Shown: positions 53,387 through 62,694, counted from the first letter of the stretch. The stretch is DNA of 64,000 nucleotides from Guptibacillus hwajinpoensis (GCF_001039475.1 NZ_LELK01000004.1:1269676-1333675); one strand, 5' to 3'. Program-made: numbers and translations. Notes: generated from the letters alone by a model not told the origin.

Positions 53387-54883
53387 TTGAATCGATTAGA
53401 TGAGAAATTAGTATGGAACAAGATTCTTATATGTACACTATGGATTGTTTCCATTAGTAGTATATTCCTTGTAGTGTGGTGGAGATTTGTCTATGCACTC
53501 GATGTACCGCGTTCGTGGGATCAAGTTGACTTTTCTTTGGCATTAACGAGGTTTGACCTATTTGCTATGCAGCCACATTTCCCCGGGTATCCTTATTTCA
53601 TCCTGGGTGGGATGCTTATTAACGAGTGGGTTGTGAATCCAACTCAGGCTCTTGCAAATTGGAATTCACTTTTGTTATTAACGACTGTTTATCCGATTTA
53701 CAAACTTAGTCGATCCTATCTCTGGGCGACAGGGAGCGTAGTAGCGGTAGCGATCATTCAATCAATGGTTTTTCTAAATGTTATGGCTGTTCAACCGATG
53801 AGTGAAGCAGCTGCTGTAGCGATCCTCTGGTGGTATATCTGGATATTACAGAGTGCCTTTCAACGCAAGAACTCGACAGTATTTGTTGTCTTGTCATCTT
53901 TATTATTTAGTTTCTTATTAGGTATACGCCTTTCGTACCTACCGTTTGGGATCGGACTTTTACTCCTTCTATTATCACGAAAAAAGCAATTCAAAACCCG
54001 AGAGTACGCCTCGTTTTTAATTATTCAAATAAGCATTGCTTTATTGTTTCAGTTGATATGGGTGGCTGGACTTGCAGTCTCAGAAGGCGGAGTAGCAGCG
54101 TTTATTCAATTAGCGCTCGGTTTCTCGAATGGACATTTTCAGGATTGGGGAGGAACGGCGGTTTCAGCTTCTTCATCTATTCTTGAACGACTTTCCAATT
54201 TGCTGTTCTATAATATCGCTTGGACTGGTTTCGCTGGACAATCTACTTTGTTGTTAGGCGTGATTGCACTATTCTCTGTCTATGCAGCGATTGCATTAGT
54301 GAAAAGAATAAGAAAGTCTAGTGGTACTCCGTTCGTTTGGGCTTACGTAGCAATGTTTATTGGTTATTTCCTGTGGGCTTTATTTGCGCAAAATGTTGAT
54401 AAGCCAAGGCATATCCTTCCTCTACCAACGATGGCACTGTTTGGCCTTGCTACCATTATTGTGAGTGAGCATACTCTTCGTACTAGAGTAATGGTTTTTT
54501 TATTATTCGTAGTGGTTACACAAACTACTTTCTCGTACGTCGTTATGAAAGAGGCAGAAAAGCCAGCAGCTGTTCATCAACTTATTGATTATTTAGAAGA
54601 GATCAATGAACCGGTTATCGTGTATACATGGGAAGAAACAAGGGTAATGGGATATGTAGATGCCGACTTTGAACATGAACAGATCTATACGTATTCTACT
54701 TTTCGATCAGATAAAAGCTATTACGAAAACCATCGAATCTTCTTAACAGGGGAAGTTGTAGATGGATTTAAAGAACAGGGAATTCCAATTGAGAATTCAA
54801 TAAAGAGAGTCATAAACTTTGATTCATCATCCTTGTATGATCCTATTTATGACAACATTGTTTTATATGAGTATCGCGAATAA
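53387..54883 (+). CDS. Multi-spanning GT-C-like membrane protein
   Basis: 498 aa, TTG start 6 nt after AAAGGGTGA. About ten or eleven membrane helices, with a long first outer loop (RFVYALDVPRSWDQVDFSLA) that carries Asp residues where GT-C glycosyltransferases have their catalytic acid, and a soluble C-terminal domain of about 110 residues. This suggests a lipid-linked sugar transferase of the ArnT/PMT type; the family is not certain. Separated from the epimerase operon by the iron genes, but could use lipid-linked sugars made by it. Confidence 0.65.
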   Translation: MNRLDEKLVWNKILICTLWIVSISSIFLVVWWRFVYALDVPRSWDQVDFSLALTRFDLFAMQPHFPGYPYFILGGMLINEWVVNPTQALANWNSLLLLTTVYPIYKLSRSYLWATGSVVAVAIIQSMVFLNVMAVQPMSEAAAVAILWWYIWILQSAFQRKNSTVFVVLSSLLFSFLLGIRLSYLPFGIGLLLLLLSRKKQFKTREYASFLIIQISIALLFQLIWVAGLAVSEGGVAAFIQLALGFSNGHFQDWGGTAVSASSSILERLSNLLFYNIAWTGFAGQSTLLLGVIALFSVYAAIALVKRIRKSSGTPFVWAYVAMFIGYFLWALFAQNVDKPRHILPLPTMALFGLATIIVSEHTLRTRVMVFLLFVVVTQTTFSYVVMKEAEKPAAVHQLIDYLEEINEPVIVYTWEETRVMGYVDADFEHEQIYTYSTFRSDKSYYENHRIFLTGEVVDGFKEQGIPIENSIKRVINFDSSSLYDPIYDNIVLYEYRE

Positions 54884-54959
54884 AGAAAATAGCGGGATTG
54901 TGGTACAATGAGAGGCGAACATAGATACGCCTTTAAAGGGAATAGTGAGGTGAGTCAGC

Positions 54960-56741
54960 ATGGAGCAAAATCTTAAGAACAAGCTAGCAATCCTTCCTGA
55001 CCAGCCCGGGTGTTACTTAATGAAAGATCGCCAGGGAACGATTATTTACGTTGGGAAAGCAAAGGTTCTGAAAAATAGAGTACGTTCATATTTTAGTGGA
55101 TCACATGATGGAAAGACACAGCGTCTAGTAAGTGAAATCCGGGATTTTGAATATATTGTTACATCTACAGATCTTGAAGCACTGATTCTAGAGCTTAATT
55201 TGATTAAAAAGCATGATCCTAAATATAATGTCATGTTAAAAGACGATAAAAGCTATCCATACATTAAAATCACATCTGAAGAGCAGCCACGTCTAATTAC
55301 CACGAGAAAGATAAAGAAAGATAAAGGAAAGTATTTTGGACCTTATCCAAATGCGTATGCAGCTAGTGCTACAAAGAAGTTGCTAGATCGTCTTTATCCA
55401 CTACGGAAATGTAGAAAAATGCCTGACCGTGTTTGCCTTTACTACCACATTGGTCAATGTCTTGCACCTTGCGTGAAAGATGTTACGAAAGAACAAAATA
55501 AGGAAATGATTGATGGAATCACGCGTTTTCTAAATGGCGGCCATCAAGAGGTTAAAGAGGACATTGAACGGAAGATGGGTCTTGCTGCTGAGAATATGGA
55601 TTTTGAGCGAGCAAAAGAATACCGCGATCTTATGTTTCATATCGATAAAGTAATGGAAGTACAGAAGATCCAATCCAATGACGGAATTGATAGGGATATC
55701 TTTGGTTACAGCTACGATAAGGGCTGGATGTGTGTTCAAGTCTTCTTTGTTCGTCAGGGAAAGCTTATTGAAAGAGATGTTTCACTGTTTCCATTCTATA
55801 ATGATGCGGAAGAGGATTTCTTAACCTATCTCGGTCAATTCTACTTACAGAAAAACCATCCAAAACCGAAAGAATTGCTTTTGCCACAGCATGTTAATGC
55901 TGAGATGGCACAAGAATTGTTAGAGATTCCTGTTCACCAACCGAAGCGAGGAAAGAAAAAAGAGCTCGTTGAATTGACAGAAAAAAATGCTACGATTGCT
56001 CTTAATGAGAAATTCTCTCTCATTGAGCGTGATGAGAAGAGAACAATTGATGCAGTCGAGAATTTAGGGGATCAACTCGGAATTGACGCACCACTCCGAA
56101 TCGAAGCATTTGATAATTCTAATATACAAGGGACAAATCCTGTATCGGCTATGGTTGTTTTCCTAGATGGCAAGCCTAAGAAAAATGAGTATCGTAAATA
56201 CAAAATTAAAACGGTTGAAGGTCCAAATGATGTTGGATCGATGAAAGAAGTCGTTCGTAGACGCTACTCAAGAATGTTGAAGGAAAGTGGCCCCCTACCG
56301 GACTTAATTATTATTGATGGTGGAATTGCTCAAATTCAAGCTGCAAAAGATGTGCTTGAGAATGAACTAGGACTTGATATACCTGTATGTTCTTTAACAA
56401 AAGATGAGAAACACAAAACATCACATTTACTCATAGGTGATCCACCTGTTGCTGTCTATTTATCAAGAAACAGCCAGGAGTTCTACCTATTGCAGCGAAT
56501 ACAAGATGAAGTCCATCGCTTTGCGATAACGTTCCATCGTCAGCTCAGAGGAAAATCTATGCTGAAATCAAGTCTTGATGATATTCCAGGTATCGGAGAG
56601 AAGCGTAAAAAAATGCTTCTTAAACATTTTGGCTCAATTAAAAAAATGAAAGAAGCAAGTGTAGAAGAATTACAAGAAGCAGGTTTACCTCAAGCTGTTG
56701 CAAAGGAGTTACTTGTAAGATTCGAAAATCAAGCGAATTAA
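54960..56741 (+). CDS. uvrC: Excinuclease ABC subunit C
   Basis: 593 aa. GIY-YIG nuclease domain at the N-terminus ([19 protein letters not shown]), UVR motif (about 195-235, [20 protein letters not shown]), the RNase H-like nuclease domain ([29 protein letters not shown]), and a C-terminal helix-hairpin-helix pair ([20 protein letters not shown]). Makes the dual incisions of nucleotide excision repair. Confidence 0.97.
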   Translation: MEQNLKNKLAILPDQPGCYLMKDRQGTIIYVGKAKVLKNRVRSYFSGSHDGKTQRLVSEIRDFEYIVTSTDLEALILELNLIKKHDPKYNVMLKDDKSYPYIKITSEEQPRLITTRKIKKDKGKYFGPYPNAYAASATKKLLDRLYPLRKCRKMPDRVCLYYHIGQCLAPCVKDVTKEQNKEMIDGITRFLNGGHQEVKEDIERKMGLAAENMDFERAKEYRDLMFHIDKVMEVQKIQSNDGIDRDIFGYSYDKGWMCVQVFFVRQGKLIERDVSLFPFYNDAEEDFLTYLGQFYLQKNHPKPKELLLPQHVNAEMAQELLEIPVHQPKRGKKKELVELTEKNATIALNEKFSLIERDEKRTIDAVENLGDQLGIDAPLRIEAFDNSNIQGTNPVSAMVVFLDGKPKKNEYRKYKIKTVEGPNDVGSMKEVVRRRYSRMLKESGPLPDLIIIDGGIAQIQAAKDVLENELGLDIPVCSLTKDEKHKTSHLLIGDPPVAVYLSRNSQEFYLLQRIQDEVHRFAITFHRQLRGKSMLKSSLDDIPGIGEKRKKMLLKHFGSIKKMKEASVEELQEAGLPQAVAKELLVRFENQAN

Positions 56742-56755
56742 TTTGCAACAATCTG

Positions 56756-56784
56756 TTGCGGCTTTCTGCTCAGTCCGTTATAAT
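56756..56784 (+). promoter_or_regulatory. lysC promoter
   Basis: TTGCGG-N17-TATAAT, upstream of the lysine riboswitch. Confidence 0.7.
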
Positions 56785-56819
56785 GAATGAAATTTAATAG
56801 GTCCACACTTCGAAAGTTG

Positions 56820-57007
56820 AAGTGATGGTAGAGGCGCAAAAACCATTAGTAAGTTCTCTCTAGAGTGATAAGACTCGTCGACAGGAGCTGAAAGGGGAAT
56901 TTGCCGAAGTGGAAAGACGCTTATCTGTCTGAAGCTGGATCTGTGTTGAATAAATGCAGAGCTGTCATCCAATACCTACCCTGGAATTGGATGGAGAACT
57001 ATCTCAC
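56820..57007 (+). promoter_or_regulatory. Lysine riboswitch (L box)
   Basis: L-box core features are in order: GTAGAGGCGCAA, AGTAAG, AAAGGGGAATTTGCCGAAG, GAGCTGTCATCC, GGATGGAGAACTATC. The ends AGTGA / TCAC form P1. With the terminator that follows it should shut lysC expression in high lysine. Confidence 0.94.
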
Positions 57008-57036
57008 AAAGGGACGTTTTCTTGGATTTGTTTTGA

Positions 57037-57075
57037 AAACAACAGTGAGGTTTTTCTCATTGTTGTTTTTTTTAT
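57037..57075 (+). terminator. Riboswitch terminator upstream of lysC
   Basis: AACAACAGTGAG-gtttt-TCTCATTGTTGTT (near-perfect) followed by TTTTTTT. Confidence 0.9.
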
Positions 57076-57109
57076 ACTTTATTACTTTTTCATAAGCTTC
57101 TTTTCTAAA

Positions 57110-57315
57110 GGCTCTTTTTCTAAAAGATTGTTGCTTTTGAAACAAATAAAACACCACACTTCGCAATTGGAGCGGAAGGATGCTGGACTAGCGGGACAGG
57201 TGAGACCCCACAGGAGCGTAAGCGACGAGGAGGATCACCGCCCGCCCCGCGGAAAGCGAGCATCCTGGAGCGGAAATTCACCCATTCATGTAGCAACAAT
57301 GTCTGCGAAAAGAGC
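57110..57315 (+). repeat. Family 1 dispersed repeat, copy R7 (long form) inside the lysC leader
   Basis: Terminal arms GGCTCTTTTTCTAAAAGATT and AACAATGTCTGCGAAAAGAG then C. Core from AATTGGAGCGGAAGGATGC to CTGGAGCGGAAATTCACC with the GGGACAGGTGAGACCCC centre. It lies between the lysine riboswitch terminator and the lysC start, so every read-through transcript carries it. Confidence 0.9.
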
Positions 57316-57435
57316 TTTTTATAAAGAATAAAGTATAACAAAACGAAAACCATATTACTCTTGATTAGTGAGGCGTGTGCGTTAAGTGCATAAATAGAGT
57401 GAGAAACCAGTTACATGAGAGAAAGGATGGAGAGA

Positions 57436-58671
57436 GTGGGACTACGCGTATTAAAGTTTGGTGGAACATCTGTAGGCGATGTAGAGAAAATTAAAAATGT
57501 CTCAAGAAGACTCATTGAGGCAGTGGATGCTGGTGACGAAGTTGTTGCTGTCGTATCTGCTATGGGGAAAACAACCGATGAACTTGTTGGATTAACAAAA
57601 GGTATTACAACAAAACCCTCTCCTAGGGAGCTAGATATGCTTCTAACAACAGGTGAGCAAGTAACAACTGCGTTACTTTCAATGGCAATACAAGAAGCAG
57701 GATACGATTCAGTATCGTTAACTGGCTGGCAGGCTGGAATAAAGACAGAAACGTTTCATGGCAATGCCAGAATCCTTGATATCGATTCAAAGAGAATGAA
57801 TCAGCATCTTGCTGAAGGGAAAATTGTAATCGTTGCTGGATTCCAGGGACTTACAGATACAACCGATATTGCTACGCTTGGTAGAGGTGGATCTGATACA
57901 ACAGCAGTTGCGATAGCTGCTGCTCTTAAGGCAGATCGGTGTGAAATTTATACAGACGTAGATGGTGTTTATACAACCGATCCTCGGTATGTAAATGCAG
58001 CTAGGAAACTGTCTACCATTTCTTATGATGAAATGCTTGAACTTGCCAATTTAGGAGCAGGGGTTCTGCATCCAAGAGCGGTTGAGTTCGCCAAAAATTA
58101 TAATATATTGCTTGAGGTCCGCTCGAGCTTTACGAATGAACCTGGAACGTTAATAGAGGAGGTAGCATCAATGGAACAAAATTTAGTCGTCAGGGGTCTG
58201 GCGTTTGAAAGTAACGTAACAAAAATCACGATTTCTGGATTACCAAACGAAATTACAACACTACCAACTCTTTTCTCATCTCTCGCGTCTAATGGCATTA
58301 ATGTCGATGTTATTATTCAAAGTACAAGTGAGAAGAATACAACAAGCATTTCATTTTCAATCGAAACGGCTTCTCTTGAGTTAACATTGGATGTGTTAAA
58401 CCGAATTAAAGTCAAATTACCATACAATAATATTTTCCATGAATCTGATTTAGCTAAAGTATCAATTGTAGGATCAGGAATGATCTCTAACCCAGGTGTC
58501 GCTGCCCAGATGTTTGAAGTACTATCTGAACATGGGATTGAAATCAAGATGGTCAGTACATCAGAAATAAAAGTTTCTACAATTGTGCCTCAGGATAAAA
58601 TGATTTATGCGATTGAGTCACTACATGATCAATTCCAGTTAGATGAGAGAAAGCCAGTTGAGCAAGTATAA
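57436..58671 (+). CDS. lysC: Aspartokinase II (alpha and beta subunits)
   Basis: 411 aa, first step of lysine/threonine/methionine synthesis. GTG start gives MGLRVLKFGGTSVGD; the ATG at 57415 would add seven residues not seen in the family. Kinase domain (1-240) with KFGGTSVGD and GRGGSDTTAVAIAAAL; two ACT domains (about 260-405) bind lysine. As in B. subtilis, an in-frame ATG at codon 246 (58171) behind GAGGAGG should yield a separate 166-aa beta subunit, MEQNLVVRGLAFES. Controlled by the lysine riboswitch. Confidence 0.95.
   Translation: MGLRVLKFGGTSVGDVEKIKNVSRRLIEAVDAGDEVVAVVSAMGKTTDELVGLTKGITTKPSPRELDMLLTTGEQVTTALLSMAIQEAGYDSVSLTGWQAGIKTETFHGNARILDIDSKRMNQHLAEGKIVIVAGFQGLTDTTDIATLGRGGSDTTAVAIAAALKADRCEIYTDVDGVYTTDPRYVNAARKLSTISYDEMLELANLGAGVLHPRAVEFAKNYNILLEVRSSFTNEPGTLIEEVASMEQNLVVRGLAFESNVTKITISGLPNEITTLPTLFSSLASNGINVDVIIQSTSEKNTTSISFSIETASLELTLDVLNRIKVKLPYNNIFHESDLAKVSIVGSGMISNPGVAAQMFEVLSEHGIEIKMVSTSEIKVSTIVPQDKMIYAIESLHDQFQLDERKPVEQV
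58171..58671 (+). CDS. lysC: Aspartokinase II beta subunit (internal start)
   Basis: 166-aa product expected from an ATG inside lysC, preceded by a strong GAGGAGGTAG site 6 nt away. Codon 246, exactly the place of the documented internal start in B. subtilis lysC. It contains only the two ACT domains and joins the alpha chain in an alpha2-beta2 enzyme. Confidence 0.8.
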   Translation: MEQNLVVRGLAFESNVTKITISGLPNEITTLPTLFSSLASNGINVDVIIQSTSEKNTTSISFSIETASLELTLDVLNRIKVKLPYNNIFHESDLAKVSIVGSGMISNPGVAAQMFEVLSEHGIEIKMVSTSEIKVSTIVPQDKMIYAIESLHDQFQLDERKPVEQV

Positions 58672-58677
58672 CGAATG

Positions 58678-58707
58678 AAAGGGAGACCACATTGGGTCTC
58701 CCTTTTT
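58678..58707. terminator. Terminator between lysC and yslB
   Basis: AAAGGGAGACC-acattg-GGTCTCCCTTT with a T-run; overlaps the end of the convergent yslB. Confidence 0.88.
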
Positions 58708-59149
58708 ATTCTACTTTATCTTTTGGATCCCATTTAACTGTGATCTGAATGTCGTTCTTTTTGTCAGTTTCATAGGCTTCTGTCATACAGTTAAGCATGT
58801 TTTGGTACTGCTCAGATATAAATCCAGCTTCTAACTGATAACAAGGCATCCGAGTCGTGTTCTTTCGTTCTGTAATTAATTGTGATTGGAGCAGGAAAAT
58901 GATCTCATTCTTTTTTTCCTGTTGTACTAAGAGTGTACCCCAACTCGCTTTCGTGAAGAATTCTATTATTTCTTCTTTAGAAGAGAGTGGGTATTGTCTT
59001 GCCATCTCCTTGCCTGTCCAGTACAGAACGGCTGGCTGTTCATTTCCTAAAAGCTCAGGAAGAAGAATCTCCCTTAAGAATTCATACCCAAAAGCTGTTG
59101 TTTCTACTTCATGGCTATAGTCAATCGTGTTTGTACGCTTCTTAAACAT
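58706..59149 (-). CDS. yslB: DUF2507 protein YslB
   Basis: 147 aa soluble protein; AFGYEFLREILLPELLG and ILYWTGKEMARQ-like VLYWTGKEMARQYPL are typical of the YslB family, related in fold to V4R domains. Function unknown; it lies between lysC and sdhC as in B. subtilis, convergent with lysC. AGGAGG ribosome binding site upstream of its ATG. Confidence 0.85.
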   Translation of the reverse strand: MFKKRTNTIDYSHEVETTAFGYEFLREILLPELLGNEQPAVLYWTGKEMARQYPLSSKEEIIEFFTKASWGTLLVQQEKKNEIIFLLQSQLITERKNTTRMPCYQLEAGFISEQYQNMLNCMTEAYETDKKNDIQITVKWDPKDKVE

Positions 59150-59303
59150 AAATTCCTCCTAGCTTGTCTGCTATAATTATAACGTTTAGAAGCGAATTCC
59201 TCCATAGCACAATAGATAGAAATAAAATAAAAAGAGCACATTGAATTGTGACAAATTAGAGTCAACTTAATAGATTTAGAAAAGTCTGAATGTACGCGTT
59301 TTC

Positions 59304-59332
59304 TTGACGGTCCTAAATGATGGGAGTACAAT
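59304..59332 (+). promoter_or_regulatory. sdhCAB promoter
   Basis: TTGACG-N17-TACAAT; predicts a leader of about 110 nt. I see no other clear element in the roughly 300-nt yslB-sdhC gap. Confidence 0.7.
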
Positions 59333-59451
59333 GGTTATGTCACAATTTAATCGACAGAAAGCGATGATTTCTGTGCATGCAAAGACATCTATTGTAGAAA
59401 AATGCACTGACAGATGGTAGCTTAACAACTTAAAAGGGGGACACACAAAAC

Positions 59452-60060
59452 ATGGCCGCAAGTCGAGACTTTGTAAGCCGAAAATTGCATTCGCTTCTAG
59501 GGGTTATTCCACTCGGACTCTATGTTACGCAACATCTAACAGTAAACTATTTCGCAACAAGAGGGCCTGAGGACTTTAATGCAGCAGCGCATTTTATGGA
59601 AAGCCTACCTTATCGTTATTTATTAGAAATTTTCGTTATTTTCTTACCGCTCTTATTCCATGCGATTTATGGTGTGTTTATCGCATTTCAATCCAAAAAT
59701 AACGTAAGTACTTATGGGTATTTACGCAATTGGATGTTTTACTTGCAGCGGATATCTGGTGTAATCGTACTTATTTTTGTAACATGGCACGTTTGGCAGA
59801 CTAGGATTCAAGCCGCTATGGGAGCAGAAGTTAACTATCAAATGATGGCTGATATTCTATCAAACCCTGGAATGATGATCTTTTATATCGTAGGTGTTGT
59901 AGGTACTGTCTTCCACTTTGCGAATGGTTTATGGTCGTTCTTCGTAAGCTGGGGCTTAACAGTTACACCTAAATCACAACGCGCAATGACTTACGTGACA
60001 ATGGTTATTTTCGTTGCACTATCATTCGTTGGGATCCGCGCGTTATTTGCATTCGTATAA
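59452..60060 (+). CDS. sdhC: Succinate dehydrogenase cytochrome b558 subunit
   Basis: 202 aa, five membrane helices; binds two haems b and menaquinone and anchors the SdhAB head. Conserved His are found in RKLHSLLGV, TQHLTVNY, FHAIYG and TWHVWQ. ATG behind AAAGGGGG. First gene of sdhCAB. Confidence 0.95.
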   Translation: MAASRDFVSRKLHSLLGVIPLGLYVTQHLTVNYFATRGPEDFNAAAHFMESLPYRYLLEIFVIFLPLLFHAIYGVFIAFQSKNNVSTYGYLRNWMFYLQRISGVIVLIFVTWHVWQTRIQAAMGAEVNYQMMADILSNPGMMIFYIVGVVGTVFHFANGLWSFFVSWGLTVTPKSQRAMTYVTMVIFVALSFVGIRALFAFV

Positions 60061-60085
60061 GAAACCGAACAGTCTTCACCATCAA

Positions 60086-60108
60086 GTCTGGACACATAAT
60101 ATCCAGAC
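60086..60108 (+). other. Intercistronic hairpin between sdhC and sdhA
   Basis: GTCTGG-(11 nt)-CCAGAC upstream of the sdhA ribosome binding site; no T-run. Possible mRNA stability element. Confidence 0.45.
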
Positions 60109-60138
60109 AGAGCCAGCATTTAAGGGGGAACCGTTCTT

Positions 60139-61902
60139 ATGAGTAAAGGTAAATTAGTAATTGTTGGAGGCGGTCTTGCCGGGTTAATGGCAACGATCAA
60201 AGCGGCAGAAGCCGGAATGAATGTAGATTTACTTTCCATCGTACCAGTTAAGCGATCTCACTCTGTTTGTGCACAGGGTGGAATTAACGGTGCTGTTAAT
60301 ACAAAAGGAGAAGGAGATTCTCCTTGGGAACACTTTGATGATACAGTTTATGGAGGAGACTTCCTTGCGAACCAGCCTCCAGTAAAGGCTATGTGTGATG
60401 CGGCACCTGGTATCATCCATTTAATGGACCGTATGGGTGTTATGTTTAATAGAACGCCAGAAGGTCTACTAGACTTCCGACGCTTTGGTGGTACTCAGCA
60501 CCACCGTACTGCGTTTGCAGGGGCGACAACAGGACAACAGTTGCTTTATGCATTAGATGAGCAAGTACGTCGCCATGAAGTGGCTGGACTTGTCACGAAA
60601 TATGAAGGATGGGAATTCCTATCTGCGATTCTTGATGATGGAGGTGTCTGTCGTGGAGTTGTCGGTGAGAACTTGACGACATCTGAAATTCGCAGCTTTG
60701 AAGCTGATGCTGTAATTATGGCAACAGGTGGTCCTGGTATCATCTTTGGTAAAAGTACAAATTCGGTCATTAATACTGGATCAGCAGCTGGTGCTCTTTA
60801 TCAACAGGGAGCGATTTATTCGAATGGTGAGTTTATTCAAATTCATCCTACAGCTATTCCTGGTGATGATAAGCTACGTCTTATGAGCGAATCTGCACGA
60901 GGGGAAGGCGGACGTGTTTGGACATACAAAGACGGTAAACCTTGGTACTTCCTCGAAGAAAAATATCCTGCATATGGTAATCTAGTACCGCGAGATATTG
61001 CAACGAGAGAGATTTTTGATGTTTGCGTACGTCAAAAGCTTGGAATCAATGGCGAAAACATGGTTTACCTTGACCTTTCCCATAAAGACTCTAAAGAGCT
61101 TGATATTAAGCTTGGCGGAATCATTGAGATTTATGAGAAATTCATGGGTGACGATCCTCGTAAAGTACCTATGAAAATCTTCCCTGCTGTTCATTACTCT
61201 ATGGGTGGTCTTTGGGTTGATTTTAACCAACAAACGAATATCCCAGGATTATTTGCAGCGGGTGAATGTGATTATTCTCAACACGGTGGAAATCGTCTAG
61301 GAGCAAACTCGCTACTTTCTTCTATTTATGGAGGTATGGTAGCTGGTCCGAATGCGGTAGAGTATATTAATGGTCTTGAAGAAACGGTTGAAGATTTACC
61401 ATCAACTTTATTTGAGAAGCATCAGCAGGAAGAGCAGTCCAAACAAGATGCGATTCTGAAAATGGACGGAACAGAAAACGCATATCAAATTCATAAAGAA
61501 CTTGGTGAGTGGATGACTGCTAATGTTACTGTGGTAAGAGATAATGAAAAGCTTCGAGAAACGGATGAGAAGATCCAAGAGTTAATGGAGCGTTACGAGA
61601 ATATCAACATTAATGATACGTCTAAATGGAGTAATCAGGGAGCTGCATTTACTCGACAGCTTTCAAACATGCTTCAACTTGCAAGAGTCATCACAATTGG
61701 TGCCCTTAATCGAGATGAAAGCCGTGGAGCTCATTACAAACCTGAATTCCCTGACCGTAATGATGAAGACTGGCTTAAAACGACTATGGCAAAATACGAT
61801 GCAGTTAACAATAAACCAGAGTTCTACTATGAAGAAGTAGATACATCATTAATTACACCTCGTAAACGCGATTATTCGAAGAAGAAAGCGGGGAAAAACT
61901 AA
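60139..61902 (+). CDS. sdhA: Succinate dehydrogenase flavoprotein subunit
   Basis: 587 aa. FAD site IVGGGLAGLMATIKAAEAG at the N-terminus, covalent FAD His in SVCAQGGINGA region (HSVCAQGG), active site RGEGGRVW, and HYSMGGLWVDFNQQTNIPGLFAAGECDYSQHGGNRLGANSLLSSIYGG spanning the capping/FAD end. Oxidises succinate in the TCA cycle. GGGGGA ribosome binding site. sdhB starts on the last base of its stop codon. Confidence 0.97.
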   Translation: MSKGKLVIVGGGLAGLMATIKAAEAGMNVDLLSIVPVKRSHSVCAQGGINGAVNTKGEGDSPWEHFDDTVYGGDFLANQPPVKAMCDAAPGIIHLMDRMGVMFNRTPEGLLDFRRFGGTQHHRTAFAGATTGQQLLYALDEQVRRHEVAGLVTKYEGWEFLSAILDDGGVCRGVVGENLTTSEIRSFEADAVIMATGGPGIIFGKSTNSVINTGSAAGALYQQGAIYSNGEFIQIHPTAIPGDDKLRLMSESARGEGGRVWTYKDGKPWYFLEEKYPAYGNLVPRDIATREIFDVCVRQKLGINGENMVYLDLSHKDSKELDIKLGGIIEIYEKFMGDDPRKVPMKIFPAVHYSMGGLWVDFNQQTNIPGLFAAGECDYSQHGGNRLGANSLLSSIYGGMVAGPNAVEYINGLEETVEDLPSTLFEKHQQEEQSKQDAILKMDGTENAYQIHKELGEWMTANVTVVRDNEKLRETDEKIQELMERYENININDTSKWSNQGAAFTRQLSNMLQLARVITIGALNRDESRGAHYKPEFPDRNDEDWLKTTMAKYDAVNNKPEFYYEEVDTSLITPRKRDYSKKKAGKN

Positions 61903-62660
61903 TGAGTGAAGAACGTACAGTTACGCTGAAGATTAAAAGACAAGATGGTCCAGAATCAGCATCGTATGAAGAATCATTCACAATCCCATATCGTCAAAAT
62001 ATGAACGTTATTTCTGCGCTAATGGAGATTCGACGTAATCCAGTTAATGCAAAAGGCGAAAAAACAACACCTGTTGTGTGGGAAATGGGTTGTCTAGAAG
62101 AAGTATGTGGGGCCTGTTCGATGGTCATCAACGGGAAGCCACGTCAATCATGTACCGCCCTTATCGATCACCTCGAGCAGCCGATTCGCCTTGAGCCAAT
62201 GACGACATTCCCTGTCGTTCGTGACCTAGCAGTGGATCGAAGCAGAATGTTCGACGCTCTTAAAAAGGTGAAAGCATGGATCCCGATTGATGGCACTTAT
62301 GATCTTGGACCTGGACCAAGAATGCCTGAGAATAAGCGACAGTGGGCGTATGAACTTTCAAAGTGTATGACTTGCGGTGTATGTCTAGAAGCGTGTCCTA
62401 ATGTTAATAGCCGGTCTGAGTTTATTGGACCTGCAGCTGTTTCACAAGTTCGCTTGTTTAACGCGCATCCTACAGGTGCAATGAACAAAGAAGAACGACT
62501 TGAAGGATTAATGGATGAGGGAGGACTTGCCAACTGTGGTAATTCGCAGAACTGTGTGCAATCATGTCCTAAAGGAATCCCATTGACGACGTCAATTGCT
62601 GCTATGAACCGTGCAACATCTCTTCAAACATTTAAGAACTTCTTTGGAAGTGACCATTAA
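61902..62660 (+). CDS. sdhB: Succinate dehydrogenase iron-sulfur subunit
   Basis: 252 aa. N-terminal [2Fe-2S] domain with CLEEVCGACSMVINGKPRQS then C; C-terminal domain with CMTCGVCLEACP and CGNSQNCVQSCPKG for the other two clusters. Passes electrons from SdhA to menaquinone. Overlaps sdhA by one base. Confidence 0.97.
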   Translation: MSEERTVTLKIKRQDGPESASYEESFTIPYRQNMNVISALMEIRRNPVNAKGEKTTPVVWEMGCLEEVCGACSMVINGKPRQSCTALIDHLEQPIRLEPMTTFPVVRDLAVDRSRMFDALKKVKAWIPIDGTYDLGPGPRMPENKRQWAYELSKCMTCGVCLEACPNVNSRSEFIGPAAVSQVRLFNAHPTGAMNKEERLEGLMDEGGLANCGNSQNCVQSCPKGIPLTTSIAAMNRATSLQTFKNFFGSDH

Positions 62661-62664
62661 AAAG

Positions 62665-62694
62665 AAAGATCCCCATAATGGGGATCTTTTTTGT
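62665..62694 (+). terminator. Terminator of sdhCAB
   Basis: AAAGATCCCC-ataat-GGGGATCTTT followed by TTTG. Confidence 0.88.

Noticed and set aside
45836-54883. Island considered as a prophage or integrative element
   Set aside because: No integrase, transposase, phage genes, tRNA or direct-repeat attachment sites were found at its edges.
8121-57353. Open frames within family 1 repeats, for example around 34327-34569, 45050-45334 and 57120-57353
   Set aside because: The frames change between copies, follow the palindromic repeat and lack ribosome binding sites; the element is non-coding.
59331-59420. 29-codon frame in the sdhC leader
   Set aside because: Its ATG overlaps the predicted -10, so the transcript would start after it, and there is no ribosome binding site.
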